Numbered from the stretch's first letter, positions 1 to 8,448 are shown. The stretch: 40,300 bases of DNA from Candidatus Cryptobacteroides merdavium (GCA_017694755.1 JADIMO010000021.1:1-40300), one strand, 5' to 3'. Program-made: numbers and translations. The notes: generated by a model from the sequence alone, not told the origin.

Positions 1-2270
1 AGATTCTCCATCCCGCCGGCTATGAACCATCCTTGCCCCTGCGGAGAATGCACTCCGAAAAGGATATTGTTGTGATGACCGTTATGGCGGATGCCGTCGG
101 AGGTATTCCACTGCGCGCCCGGGCCGTACCATACCACCGGCTCATGCTCCGGATAGTCCGGTGAGTACATGGCGATATATATCAGGTCTGACAACTCAAG
201 TGAACCCACCTGTATGCCGTTCTTGCGCTTCTGCACCCTCTTTATTTCAAAATGGCCGTTCCACGGATTCTTCAGGTGATGCGTGCCGTTCCACATGACC
301 CATACATAATCAGTGGCATCAAATACCCTGTTGAAATCTTCCATCGAAGGCAGTTCATAACCGTCAGGAGACAATGCGTCGGCCGGAAGTCTGTTGATGT
401 GTACGGTCTGTCCTCCCTTGTAGCCCTCAAGGGCCGGGATTCCATTGTCATCGATGACCTGCATCCCGATGCCGGTATCCCCTATGTATGACCATCCCCA
501 CAGACGGCGGTACTCTTCCGGACTGCATGACGACAGATAGTCGAAGAGAGTCATGCCGGCCTCCGCCGCAGGGTCTCCGGAGGAAAGTATCTGGTCCTCA
601 AAGGACCTGGAATCCCCCATCGCATTGTATTTGCACCACCAGACGCCATGCAGCCATGTCACGGGCAGTCCGTAATTGCGCCTGACGATGACATATTCTT
701 CCCTGTCCGACCCGTCTGCGGCATTGCGGATGACGATTGCAGCCCTCTGCTCCCTTCCGTCCGCCTTAGGGTCATTCGGTCTCCATCCGCCGAGCACCCT
801 GAATGTCTTTCCGTCTGATGAAAGACCACCTTCCTCTACAGCTGCAACCTTAAGCCACGGATCCTCACCTTCCGGAAATTCGGCAAGAATCTCCTTGCCG
901 TCGGGCAAAGTGAACACACCGAACTCATTGTCCGCATACCGGCCGAAATCATGCATGTATTTCTCATTGTCAAAAGACATGTTCCCTTCAAACGAAGTCG
1001 GATTGGCCTCAAGCCTCAGCGTGATGGCATCATCAGGGTAGGAATGGGACAGACCTTTCCTGTGGAACCTTATCTCCACATCCCGTGCAGCCACATTCGG
1101 GGCATAAAGACCCTTCCTCACCAGAAATCTGTTGACACTGCCGAATGAAGTTCCGGCTCGCGGACGGACAGTCTGCAGCGAGGCTCCACCGGAAACATCC
1201 GTACCGCCGTCACCGGCAGGAGCAATGCTGAGGAGATGCCCTTCAAAAGGAAGCACTTCCAGCTCGTCATCGCTGTCTATCGAGAGGATGAATTCGGACA
1301 TGCCGTAGGGCAGGGACAATGTCCTGCCGTCATCCGAAAGTACAGCTCCCTCAGGCAACGCCCCGGAAACAGGATCCACTGCAATCGGCCTGTCCCTGTT
1401 GGGAAACATGCCGGTCCCGCCTCCGTCACCCCACTCGGCCACGGAAAGGGAAAGACTCCCTCCGACACTGTCCTTCTTCAAGGTAAGGGAATATACTGTA
1501 TTCCTGGAAATCTTCTCAGGCAGCGGCGACTCCAGCACATGTTCCGTGCCGTCAACAACAGCCGTCACAGACACTGACAGCGAAGCATTGTCCTGCGGCA
1601 GGATGTACGCCACACCTTCCCTGGAAGAAGTAAGGGGGTCACCAAAATCCACCCTTATGCTGCCTTCCGATGCATCATCCGGGTTCAGCTTTCCTCCGGT
1701 AAGGGACGGGGCGAAAAGATACGCGTCCTGCCTTACATTCCTGAAGACAATCCCCTTCACCTCCGCACTCCCCTTCACGTCAACAGCCATGTCAAATCTG
1801 GCCACTCCCCTCTCAAGCCTGACAGGTATGACAGAGGACACGGCTCCGTCCAGATCTGCCTTGCCGGTATAGAATATCCCGGTCCCGGCATCTCCAGCAG
1901 ACACGACTGACAGAAGCCATTCCGATTCCGAAACTCCGCTACCGGGCTTCTCATACCCCGGTGCCCCGGGAGTGCCGGCCACAACATACACGGTACCGGA
2001 CAACTTCTCAAGGGCAAGGTCAAATGCCTGTCCCGGCTCCGGGTGGAATGCGCCGGCAAGACGGCCTCCGACAAAATGGAAAGCGGCAATTTCTGAAACA
2101 GGTTCTTCGGAAGGGAGGGTCGGAAGTTCTCCGGCATATCCGGAGAATTCCGTCATGAAAGTTCCTCCTCCGGCAGGAACGGCATCCGGTCCGTTCCGGA
2201 TGCCGTCACAGGAAACCGCTGACAGCAGAAATGCCGCTGACACCAAAATATGATCAAGATAATTCTTCAT
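1..2270 (-). CDS. Fimbrillin/Mfa2-like lipoprotein with FISUMP-like C-terminal region (3' end outside window)
   Basis: An uninterrupted reading frame runs from an ATG at 2270 to the left edge (756 codons and 2 bases, no stop), so the C-terminus is missing. The N-terminus is a lipoprotein signal ending LLSAVSC (Cys21). Residues about 30-320 have the pattern of Mfa2/FimB-type fimbrial subunits: a conserved strand RLERGVARFDM and a domain-ending ISRNTVYSLTLKKD. The region after about residue 480 is collinear with the upstream paralogue at 3233-5548: both carry NDPKADGR, a DGSDRE motif, WWC(K/R)YN, FEDQI and a 'PDGYELPS' segment resembling the FISUMP fold (C-type-lectin-like). It is the last visible gene of a four-gene operon, 19 bases after the stop of the short paralogue. 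Inferred role: outer-surface anchored adhesin or pilus-tip-like protein. The family pattern is reasonably clear; the ligand is unknown. Confidence 0.75.
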   Translation of the reverse strand, partial: MKNYLDHILVSAAFLLSAVSCDGIRNGPDAVPAGGGTFMTEFSGYAGELPTLPSEEPVSEIAAFHFVGGRLAGAFHPEPGQAFDLALEKLSGTVYVVAGTPGAPGYEKPGSGVSESEWLLSVVSAGDAGTGIFYTGKADLDGAVSSVIPVRLERGVARFDMAVDVKGSAEVKGIVFRNVRQDAYLFAPSLTGGKLNPDDASEGSIRVDFGDPLTSSREGVAYILPQDNASLSVSVTAVVDGTEHVLESPLPEKISRNTVYSLTLKKDSVGGSLSLSVAEWGDGGGTGMFPNRDRPIAVDPVSGALPEGAVLSDDGRTLSLPYGMSEFILSIDSDDELEVLPFEGHLLSIAPAGDGGTDVSGGASLQTVRPRAGTSFGSVNRFLVRKGLYAPNVAARDVEIRFHRKGLSHSYPDDAITLRLEANPTSFEGNMSFDNEKYMHDFGRYADNEFGVFTLPDGKEILAEFPEGEDPWLKVAAVEEGGLSSDGKTFRVLGGWRPNDPKADGREQRAAIVIRNAADGSDREEYVIVRRNYGLPVTWLHGVWWCKYNAMGDSRSFEDQILSSGDPAAEAGMTLFDYLSSCSPEEYRRLWGWSYIGDTGIGMQVIDDNGIPALEGYKGGQTVHINRLPADALSPDGYELPSMEDFNRVFDATDYVWVMWNGTHHLKNPWNGHFEIKRVQKRKNGIQVGSLELSDLIYIAMYSPDYPEHEPVVWYGPGAQWNTSDGIRHNGHHNNILFGVHSPQGQGWFIAGGMEN

Positions 2271-2289
2271 GAGACATCTCATCTTTCAT

Positions 2290-3198
2290 TCAAGGCATGA
2301 GTTCAGTGTCACTGCCCGGCTCCCACTCATCAAAAGACACTTCAAGGCTCACATCGATGGTATCCTTGCGCAAGGTCAGAGTATAGATTGTATTGCGTTT
2401 GAGGGGCTCCTCCAGCTCCTTCGTCAGCACCTCGGTCTTCCCGTCTATCACCGCATCCACGCTGATCACGACACGGTTTCCGGTGCTCTGCTCATATACA
2501 TGGAGCACACCTTCCGTATCAGCCGTGAGCGGCTGCTCCCTGAATTCTGCGGAATAATCCTTTCTGGACACATCTTCCGGGGAATACTGGCCTGAAACCG
2601 GGAAAAGGAAGACAGATTCGGCTGCATTGCGGAGAGTCACCCTGTGGACTTCAGCCATGCCTGCCGTATTGAACTTGAGGTCAAATCTGGCCATTCCTCT
2701 CCTGAGCGAAAGCGGAATCCGTGTCTGTGACTTGTCCATCCCGTCGAGAGAAACACTTCCGCTGAAGAAATCGGCCGGTGCCCCGTCTTTCATCGCAACG
2801 GCTGTCCTGAGCCATTCTGTCTCAGAAATCTCCCCGGCCTGAAGCGCGGCAAGATCAATGAGGCCGTCAGTATTGGCAAGCATATACAATGTGCCGGAAT
2901 GCCCGTCAATGGCAAGGTCACAGCTGCCCCCGGACAGGGAAAGGTTGTCAAAGATGCCGGTCATCCTGCCGTCCTCGAATATGCAGGCCTGCAGGTCCCT
3001 GACCGCATTCCCGGCTCCGGCGGAATGATCATCCCCATAATATCCTGCAATGCTCGCCCTCACCGTCACGCTCCCTGCGGCTCCGCCATCAGTATCAGGA
3101 AGAGCCACCCTGTCTTTTGTACATGAAACTGAAAGTGCCATTGCTGCAAATCCTGCAGATGCGGCCATTGCCGCTGCTCTTGTAACATTTGTCTTCAT
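2290..3198 (-). CDS. Short Mfa2/FimB-like lipoprotein
   Basis: Encodes 302 residues from the ATG at 3198. An upstream in-frame ATG at 3240 overlaps the preceding gene's stop, but starting at 3198 gives a proper lipoprotein signal (MKTNVT..., then ALSVSC with Cys26), so 3198 is preferred. The protein has only the fimbrillin-like module found at the N-terminus of its two longer neighbours: a VRASI strand, FEDGRM, LYMLANTDG, LRRGMARFDLKF, and LKRNTIYTLTLRKD near the end followed by a short acidic tail. It lacks the C-terminal lectin-like region. Length and architecture match anchor-type (FimB/Mfa2) subunits of Bacteroidales type V pili. Whether it really anchors a pilus is inference, because no FimA/Mfa1-like major subunit is visible in the window. 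It lies 34 bases after the previous gene and is presumably co-transcribed. Confidence 0.8.
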   Translation of the reverse strand: MKTNVTRAAAMAASAGFAAMALSVSCTKDRVALPDTDGGAAGSVTVRASIAGYYGDDHSAGAGNAVRDLQACIFEDGRMTGIFDNLSLSGGSCDLAIDGHSGTLYMLANTDGLIDLAALQAGEISETEWLRTAVAMKDGAPADFFSGSVSLDGMDKSQTRIPLSLRRGMARFDLKFNTAGMAEVHRVTLRNAAESVFLFPVSGQYSPEDVSRKDYSAEFREQPLTADTEGVLHVYEQSTGNRVVISVDAVIDGKTEVLTKELEEPLKRNTIYTLTLRKDTIDVSLEVSFDEWEPGSDTELMP

Positions 3199-3232
3199 AT
3201 TTTCTCCTTTTTTAAAAACTGTTGTCAAAAAT

Positions 3233-5548
3233 TCATTCATAAATATATTCCACCGGCGTCTTTACACACCTTATCATCCTCGTCTTCACGGAATTGTTCT
3301 CAGCGAACTTGATCCAGTTCTGCCCGGGGCGATCCCATGACGCATAGCCTTCCATGACCCAGGTCCTGCCTGAATTCCCGTATGTGGCAAGCAGCAGAGT
3401 CTTTACCGCTATTTTCCCGGGATCCGTGTTCCACTGGTGGCCGAGCCCGAACAGTGTCCAATGGTTTCCTTCATGTTCGAAGTCATAGAAAGATACAGTA
3501 CCGTACCGGTGACCGAGGAAATTCACATCCCTTTCCGCAATCCTCACATTGAGACTCTGACCTGACATATTGTTGAAAGACCTCTCGCCTATACCTCCGA
3601 TATTGAAATCGTTGCTTGCCGAAAAAAACGCATAGTCATCATAATCCGGTATTCTGTAGCCTTCAGGAGCCATTTCTTCCGGATCCAGAAGTCCGAAGTT
3701 CATGGCCTGGGACTTCATGCCGGCATGGAAGAAGGCAGTCCCGTCATGGCTGAGCGGCAGACCGTCAGTATTACCCGCCTGGTACTGGTCTCCCATCAGC
3801 TCCAGAAGTTCATCCTCAGGAACGGAAGAAAGCATCTCATAGAGCCCGCCGGACGGAGCCGGATCCATGCCATTGGTAATCTGGTCCTCAAAATCCCTTA
3901 CATTGCCGCGGAGATTGTACCTGCACCACCAGGTCTCCCCCATCTTCACCACCGGAAGCCCCCAGTTAAGTCTTCTTACTGCGTATGTCTCCCTGTCCGA
4001 CCCGTCCGGATCCGAGATCACCAGCATGCCTTCCTGCACTCTTCCGTCAGCCTTGGGGTCATTGGGTTTCCATCCTCCGAGGAGCCTGTATGACTTTCCC
4101 GCGCCGGTCTTCCGCATTCCAGTGCCTGCCTGCACCTCTTCCGCCTTCATCCATGAAGCCTCGCCGGAGCCGAATTCAAGGCTGAACTCCCTGCCTTCAG
4201 GCAGGCTTATGACAGCCAGCTCACCATCCACATATCTTCCGAAATCACAAATGCCTTCTTCATCGAATCTCAGGATGCCGTCTATTTTCACCGGATTGGC
4301 ACCGAACACCAGCACCACCCTTCCGGAATGGACATTTCCCTCACGCACATCAAGATGAATCTTCTCTGCACCTCTCCCCGGCATCCGTAAAGCCGATCTC
4401 ACCGATACGGCGGCGGCAGGGACAAGCGTCTTTCCTCCGGAAGGCATGAAGCCGATCTCCACTCCGCGGACCATGCCGTCCACCGTCACCTCCGCAGAAG
4501 GCTCTGCAAGCAGGGACAATACAAAGTCATTCTCAAGATGGCCTACAAAGACCGTGTCCCTCGTTGCATTCACCCTCACTCCGTCGCCGAAGACAGAATT
4601 ATCCACATCCACAAGCCCTTTCAGTGACGGCGACGAATCTGAGGAATCCCCTGCCTCCCAATTCCCGTCAAGAACAGAGACCGAAATGCCCGCGCCGTTG
4701 CCATGTACGGCAAGAGTATAGACTGTATTCCTCCGGATTTTCGCCGGAAGTTCAGCCGTCAGCCGGTGAAGCGCTCCTCCGAATGCAGCGGTCACCTCAG
4801 CCGATACGGCCACACCTTCCTGTTCCGGAACATAGACAAGCGTCCTGTATCCGTTGTGAAGCGGGCTGTCAGAAAAATCCGTCACATGTTCCGTTCCGCT
4901 GAACGCCCAGCCACCTTCTTCCTGCTTGTCCGAATCGCAGACTGGCACACCGCCGTCAGGTGAAACAGACTCCTGTGGATTGACCGGACCGCTGTTTCTC
5001 AGCCCGCGGACAACTACACTGTGGACATGGACATCCTTCTCTTCCGAAGAGATGTCAAGTCTTGCCACGCTCCTTGTCATCTGTACATCCGTGACAGTCC
5101 CTGCTGCCTGGCCGAGGACGGTCTTTCCGGTCATAGTCAGCCCGTCAGCCGTCATTTCATCTGCTGACGCCTCCATCCGGAGGAAGTCGGCAAGAGTAGT
5201 TTTCCCCGGCTCAAGGTCTCCGGCGGCCTCAAGGGAAGAGGCATTTGCAATCACATGCAGTATTCCGGACATCCTCTCTGTATCAAAAGAGCAGATTCCG
5301 GAAGCATCAGGCGGCTGAAGCCGGAGAATCTCCATGAGCATCCCGTCTTCAAACCTGCAGGCCGTCACATCATTTATCCTGCTGTCCTCCGACGCATCCC
5401 CCGTCATTGCAGAAGTCCTGAACCTGAACTTCACGGGAGATATTCCCTCTGTATCAGCGGCAAGCTGCCTGTCAGAACATCCTGTCATGGCCGCAAAGGC
5501 AGGCAGCACAAGCCCCACAAGCATATTCTTCAAAATTTTCTTTTCCAT
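3233..5548 (-). CDS. Long Mfa2-like lipoprotein with FISUMP-like C-terminal domain
   Basis: Encodes 771 residues. The signal peptide ends AFAAMTGC (Cys23), a lipoprotein. Residues about 35-310 form a fimbrillin/Mfa2-like module (SVARLDIS strand; domain end IRRNTVYTLAVHG). A middle beta-rich region follows (about 330-480). Residues about 500-771 contain NDPKADGR, GETWWCRYN, FEDQI, 'APEGYRIPDYDDYAFF' and a terminal TRMIRCVK, the outline of the FISUMP (Fibrobacter major paralogous) domain with its 'GWRLPT...VRCVR' pattern. The truncated gene at the left edge is a full-length paralogue. The gene lies 21 bases after the metallopeptidase gene, in the same operon. Known of the family: such lipoproteins are exported to the outer membrane and often sit at the tip of adhesive pili or bind glycans. 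The specific ligand cannot be read from the sequence. Confidence 0.8.
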   Translation of the reverse strand: MEKKILKNMLVGLVLPAFAAMTGCSDRQLAADTEGISPVKFRFRTSAMTGDASEDSRINDVTACRFEDGMLMEILRLQPPDASGICSFDTERMSGILHVIANASSLEAAGDLEPGKTTLADFLRMEASADEMTADGLTMTGKTVLGQAAGTVTDVQMTRSVARLDISSEEKDVHVHSVVVRGLRNSGPVNPQESVSPDGGVPVCDSDKQEEGGWAFSGTEHVTDFSDSPLHNGYRTLVYVPEQEGVAVSAEVTAAFGGALHRLTAELPAKIRRNTVYTLAVHGNGAGISVSVLDGNWEAGDSSDSSPSLKGLVDVDNSVFGDGVRVNATRDTVFVGHLENDFVLSLLAEPSAEVTVDGMVRGVEIGFMPSGGKTLVPAAAVSVRSALRMPGRGAEKIHLDVREGNVHSGRVVLVFGANPVKIDGILRFDEEGICDFGRYVDGELAVISLPEGREFSLEFGSGEASWMKAEEVQAGTGMRKTGAGKSYRLLGGWKPNDPKADGRVQEGMLVISDPDGSDRETYAVRRLNWGLPVVKMGETWWCRYNLRGNVRDFEDQITNGMDPAPSGGLYEMLSSVPEDELLELMGDQYQAGNTDGLPLSHDGTAFFHAGMKSQAMNFGLLDPEEMAPEGYRIPDYDDYAFFSASNDFNIGGIGERSFNNMSGQSLNVRIAERDVNFLGHRYGTVSFYDFEHEGNHWTLFGLGHQWNTDPGKIAVKTLLLATYGNSGRTWVMEGYASWDRPGQNWIKFAENNSVKTRMIRCVKTPVEYIYE

Positions 5549-5569
5549 ATACTCCCAATAAACCGTTTA

Positions 5570-7516
5570 TCATTCCACCCCGCATATTCCTGCATGTCCC
5601 ATCCTGACATGGTCCTCAGAGATGCTTTTGGGCTGTGAGGCATACAGGTACGGACTGTTGCGGCTGTCCAGATACTCCGGAGAATCCACCGGCATTGAAG
5701 AAATGTGGGAAACATAAAACCTGTTCATAAGTTCCTGTGCCCACGGGCCATATGTGAAAGCGCTGCTGTGACTGTATCCCATTACATGTCCGAGCTCGTG
5801 GAACATCACCTCGCAGGCGTATTCCGAGGTATAATGGTTGAACCATCCGCCCTGATATGCCCCGAACACATTTCCTCCTCCGAGCCCCAGGACACCGTTC
5901 CCGGTATAGACAAGCCCCACATTTATGCTCCTTTCCTGTCTCATCTGTGCAAGCACCGTCTCCGGAGTGACCTTGTCATCAGGCCCGCCGTTGCCGTACA
6001 GACGGTCCTGGTTCTCATGCAATATCTCTTCATGCTCAGGCATGTCTATCATATAGGTGAAATTCAGGAAGAGGGCCACGGCCTCCCGGCAATGCACAGG
6101 GCGTATTCCCATCCAGTTTCCCGCCGGACCGCCGTCTTCACGGTCAGGATCACCCCCATAGAGGGAAAATGTTATGTTCCATCCGTGCCTTATATCCTGG
6201 AGTTTCGACCAGTAAGGGTCTTCTGACTCCACCTTGAACCCGGTAATGGAAATGTCATGCGCATCAGTTGCCGGTATCTCCACAAGTCTGCCCGACTCGG
6301 ATCTGTACAAGGCTGTCCGCATGGCCATGGGCAGGGTCTCATAAAAGTCAGCGAACGCCGGAATCCTGTCAAACCATGCCAGATCCACATATTCTCCGTC
6401 CGTACCCGGCAAGACAGCCTTCACAAGCACATCGGACAACGGCTTCGGAGAATAAAACCTCACATGCAGCCTGCCTTCCTCTACTGAAATCTGCAGCGGC
6501 TCCGAAGTATTGAAACGCCTCTGCGACGCATCAGTATATACGGAATGATGCTCATCGTCGCTGAGAATGGTACCGTGGCCGCCTTTGATGTAATGCTTTT
6601 CTGTTATGAACATCGTCCCCGTCTCATCATCAGGATGCACGGCTTCAATCCTCACTCCATTGACATGATTCGGGGCGATCCCCGCGCCGGCGAACGAATA
6701 AACCCGTCTGACCTGCACACCTCGGTAATCTCTCGTAATGATTTCATTTTCACCGGATATGCGTTCTCCTTCCACGGTGGGCATGAAAAGAAACTCCTTC
6801 TTCTCCACAGCATCAAGGACAATGCGTCCGGCGCTGCTCGTGCCGGTAAATGCCCCATCCGCAGACATTCCGGTGAAAAACCGCGGGGAATCGAGAATCA
6901 CCTCATTGGACAATACGGCGGATTCAGTATGAGGATTTGCAAATTCATGCGAAAAATCCAGTCTTCCCACTATCCTCCTCTGGCTTATCGCCCCGGTGAC
7001 ATCCGCCACAAGCTCCTTCCCGTCATCGCCATGCACAGCTTTCACAGAAAACGGAGTTGACGAATGGAAATATTCTGCGGAAAGAGCACTCTCCATATCC
7101 TCCGGAAAGGTCATCCATGTGTCGGAGACATCAGATATCCGGAAGAATTCCACCCCGTCCATCTCATAGTCGCCCTTCACCCCGAGAACGAGAAGACTGT
7201 AACTTCCTTCCCTGAGTCCTTCTATATTGACAGACGATGACTGCGGATCATAAAATCCCTTCAATCCGCCCACGGCCTTCCCATCCATGTCAATAACCGC
7301 GAACTCCACCCTGTCGTATCCGTCCGGTCCTGCGGATGTCAATTGAACAGGTCCGGAATTCCCGGCACCGGCATCTGCATAGTCTTCCGGTGACAATGTA
7401 AAGGAAATCCCTTCGCCCATCGGCCCGGGAAGCGTCACCACACCATTTTCCCTGGTGCAGGAAACGGCCGCCGCTGCCGATGCCATTGACATTAATATCA
7501 TATTTCTGAATTTCAT
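5570..7516 (-). CDS. Metzincin-motif zinc metallopeptidase lipoprotein with fimbrillin-like N-terminus
   Basis: Encodes 648 residues. The lipoprotein signal ends AAAAVSC (Cys20). Residues about 30-300 resemble Mfa2/FimB-like modules (GRLDFSHEF, FLFMPTVEG, a 'PNHVNGVRIEAVHPDDE' domain end). The C-terminal part holds HELGHVMGYSH at residues 573-583, which satisfies the metzincin consensus HExxHxxGxxH: His573, His577 and His583 would bind zinc and Glu574 would be the general base. Met597 or Met608 could form the Met-turn. It is the promoter-proximal gene of the operon with three adhesin-like lipoproteins, so both the protease and its neighbours should be displayed at the cell surface or in the periplasm. 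Predicted control: a -7 box at 7585-7592 and an inverted repeat upstream. The substrate is unknown; cleavage of host or microbial surface proteins, or maturation of the neighbouring subunits, are both possible. Confidence 0.85.
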   Translation of the reverse strand: MKFRNMILMSMASAAAAVSCTRENGVVTLPGPMGEGISFTLSPEDYADAGAGNSGPVQLTSAGPDGYDRVEFAVIDMDGKAVGGLKGFYDPQSSSVNIEGLREGSYSLLVLGVKGDYEMDGVEFFRISDVSDTWMTFPEDMESALSAEYFHSSTPFSVKAVHGDDGKELVADVTGAISQRRIVGRLDFSHEFANPHTESAVLSNEVILDSPRFFTGMSADGAFTGTSSAGRIVLDAVEKKEFLFMPTVEGERISGENEIITRDYRGVQVRRVYSFAGAGIAPNHVNGVRIEAVHPDDETGTMFITEKHYIKGGHGTILSDDEHHSVYTDASQRRFNTSEPLQISVEEGRLHVRFYSPKPLSDVLVKAVLPGTDGEYVDLAWFDRIPAFADFYETLPMAMRTALYRSESGRLVEIPATDAHDISITGFKVESEDPYWSKLQDIRHGWNITFSLYGGDPDREDGGPAGNWMGIRPVHCREAVALFLNFTYMIDMPEHEEILHENQDRLYGNGGPDDKVTPETVLAQMRQERSINVGLVYTGNGVLGLGGGNVFGAYQGGWFNHYTSEYACEVMFHELGHVMGYSHSSAFTYGPWAQELMNRFYVSHISSMPVDSPEYLDSRNSPYLYASQPKSISEDHVRMGHAGICGVE

Positions 7517-7538
7517 CTGCCAATATCCTTTTTTATGT

Positions 7539-7546
7539 TATCTTTG
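7539..7546 (+). promoter_or_regulatory. Possible -7 box for the Crp/Fnr gene
   Basis: TATCTTTG matches the Bacteroidetes TAnnTTTG element on the plus strand, giving a start near 7554 and a leader of about 150 bases. The -33 box is poor (TCTG 19 bases upstream). It faces the leftward promoter at 7585-7592. Confidence 0.35.
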
Positions 7547-7549
7547 TAC

Positions 7550-7569
7550 CCGTCCGGACGGCCGTCCGG
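7550..7569. repeat. GC-rich overlapping palindromes in the shared leader region
   Basis: CCGTCCGGACGG (7550-7561) and GGACGGCCGTCC (7556-7567) are both perfect palindromes that overlap. They would form a stable hairpin in the first part of either divergent transcript. Function unknown; a leader stabiliser or an operator are possible. Confidence 0.5.
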
Positions 7570-7584
7570 GGGATTTTTCGGATG

Positions 7585-7592
7585 CAAAGGTA
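7585..7592 (-). promoter_or_regulatory. Predicted -7 box of the metallopeptidase/lipoprotein operon
   Basis: Read leftward this is TACCTTTG, a full match to TAnnTTTG. Predicted start near 7578, leaving a leader of about 60 bases before the ATG at 7516. No TTTG box lies 19-21 bases upstream, as expected of an activator-dependent promoter. Confidence 0.5.
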
Positions 7593-7614
7593 TATCCCTG
7601 GAAAAAGATAATCC

Positions 7615-7628
7615 GTAACATTTGTTAC
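7615..7628. promoter_or_regulatory. Inverted repeat, candidate Crp/Fnr operator
   Basis: GTAACA-TT-TGTTAC is a perfect 6-2-6 inverted repeat in the region between the Crp/Fnr gene and the metallopeptidase operon. Its centre (7621.5) lies about 43 bases upstream of the predicted leftward start, the class II activator position. It would also lie inside the leader of the regulator gene, allowing feedback. Assignment to this regulator is inference from position and symmetry. Confidence 0.5.
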
Positions 7629-7705
7629 CGGCATACGAAAATCCGCAAAAACACAAGGAATCACATTCCGCGGCCACATGGATTGACAGAACAAAACGAA
7701 AGGCC

Positions 7706-8320
7706 ATGGTGCATTACGACATCTGCGACATGCCCCTATTCCGAGGGGGAGACAGGGAAGCCATAAGGAAGATATTTGAAGAGTTTCCCGGAAGATATTC
7801 CACATACGGCAAAGGGGACATCATTGCCATGCAGGGGTACGCCTGCCGTTCCCTGTTCCTGCTCTGCAACGGAAGCGTATATGCGAAGATGGTCAGTGAA
7901 GAAGGCAAGGAATTCACGCTCGACACTCTCTCTGCCCCGGATGTGCTCGCCTCATCATTCATATTCAGCAGTGAAGGGATATTCCCCGTCACGATTCTCG
8001 CATCTACGGACTGCAGCATCTGGGTTGTGGGCAAGGAAAGCATCCGCAGGATCATAGAGACAGACAAGACAGTGCTGCACAACTATCTCACGGTCATCTC
8101 CGACCACAGCATGTTCCTGAGCCGCCGCCTCAACGAATTCGCACTTCAGACGCTTTCTTCAAGAATTGTCAGCTACATAGAACACAACGGACCGCTGGAC
8201 AATCTCCAGGAGGCAGCCTTCATCCTCGGCGTCGCCCGCCCGTCTCTTTCAAGGGCCGTATCCCAGCTTGTCAGCCAGGGCACTCTCACAAAGTCCGGCG
8301 AGGGATATGTGCTGGCTTAG
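7706..8320 (+). CDS. Crp/Fnr-family transcriptional regulator
   Basis: Encodes 204 residues from the ATG at 7706. A longer in-frame form would need a TTG at 7622, inside the inverted repeat, and would add residues not typical of the family. Residues about 5-120 form the cyclic-nucleotide-binding-like beta-roll (a 'YGKGDIIAMQG' and 'LFLLCNGSVYAKMV' pattern); the dimer helix follows (about 120-150). The C-terminal winged helix includes LQEAAFILGVARPSLSRAVSQL, with RPSLSR as the likely recognition helix. No N-terminal Fe-S cysteine cluster as in classical Fnr is visible, and cAMP-contact residues are not evident, so the effector is unknown. It is transcribed away from the metallopeptidase/lipoprotein operon, which it may activate through the repeat at 7615-7628. 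Confidence 0.9.
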   Translation: MVHYDICDMPLFRGGDREAIRKIFEEFPGRYSTYGKGDIIAMQGYACRSLFLLCNGSVYAKMVSEEGKEFTLDTLSAPDVLASSFIFSSEGIFPVTILASTDCSIWVVGKESIRRIIETDKTVLHNYLTVISDHSMFLSRRLNEFALQTLSSRIVSYIEHNGPLDNLQEAAFILGVARPSLSRAVSQLVSQGTLTKSGEGYVLA

Positions 8321-8344
8321 GCCGACAGTTCTCTTGCCGCCGCT

Positions 8345-8368
8345 GAATGCACATTTCAGGCTGCATTC
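8345..8368. repeat. Hairpin after the Crp/Fnr gene
   Basis: GAATGCA (8345-8351) pairs perfectly with TGCATTC (8362-8368) across 10 bases, directly followed by the palindrome CCTGCAGG. There is no T-run, so this is at best a weak terminator between the regulator and the TonB receptor promoter. Confidence 0.35.
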
Positions 8369-8410
8369 CTGCAGGATTCTGAAGAAATCATGACAAAACA
8401 CTTCCATTCC

Positions 8411-8448
8411 GTAACATAATCGTCACATGATGTAACGGCATCTTAACT
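8411..8448 (+). promoter_or_regulatory. Four direct repeats, candidate PHO-box-like site
   Basis: GTAACA (8411), GTCACA (8422), GTAACG (8432) and TTAACT (8443) are direct repeats spaced 11, 10 and 11 bases. Tandem half-sites once per helical turn, upstream of a promoter, are the signature of PhoB/PhoP-class (OmpR-type) regulators; Firmicute PHO boxes use TTAACA-like units with the same spacing. The array ends about 8 bases before the expected -33 position of the TonB receptor gene. The outer part can also be read as an imperfect inverted repeat (CCGTAACAT at 8409-8417 against ATGTAACGG at 8430-8438, 8 of 9 paired), so Crp-type binding is an alternative. Confidence 0.5.

Noticed and set aside
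7622..7705. N-terminal extension of the Crp/Fnr protein
   Set aside because: It needs a TTG start inside the 14-bp inverted repeat and adds residues not typical of the family; the ATG at 7706 is better.
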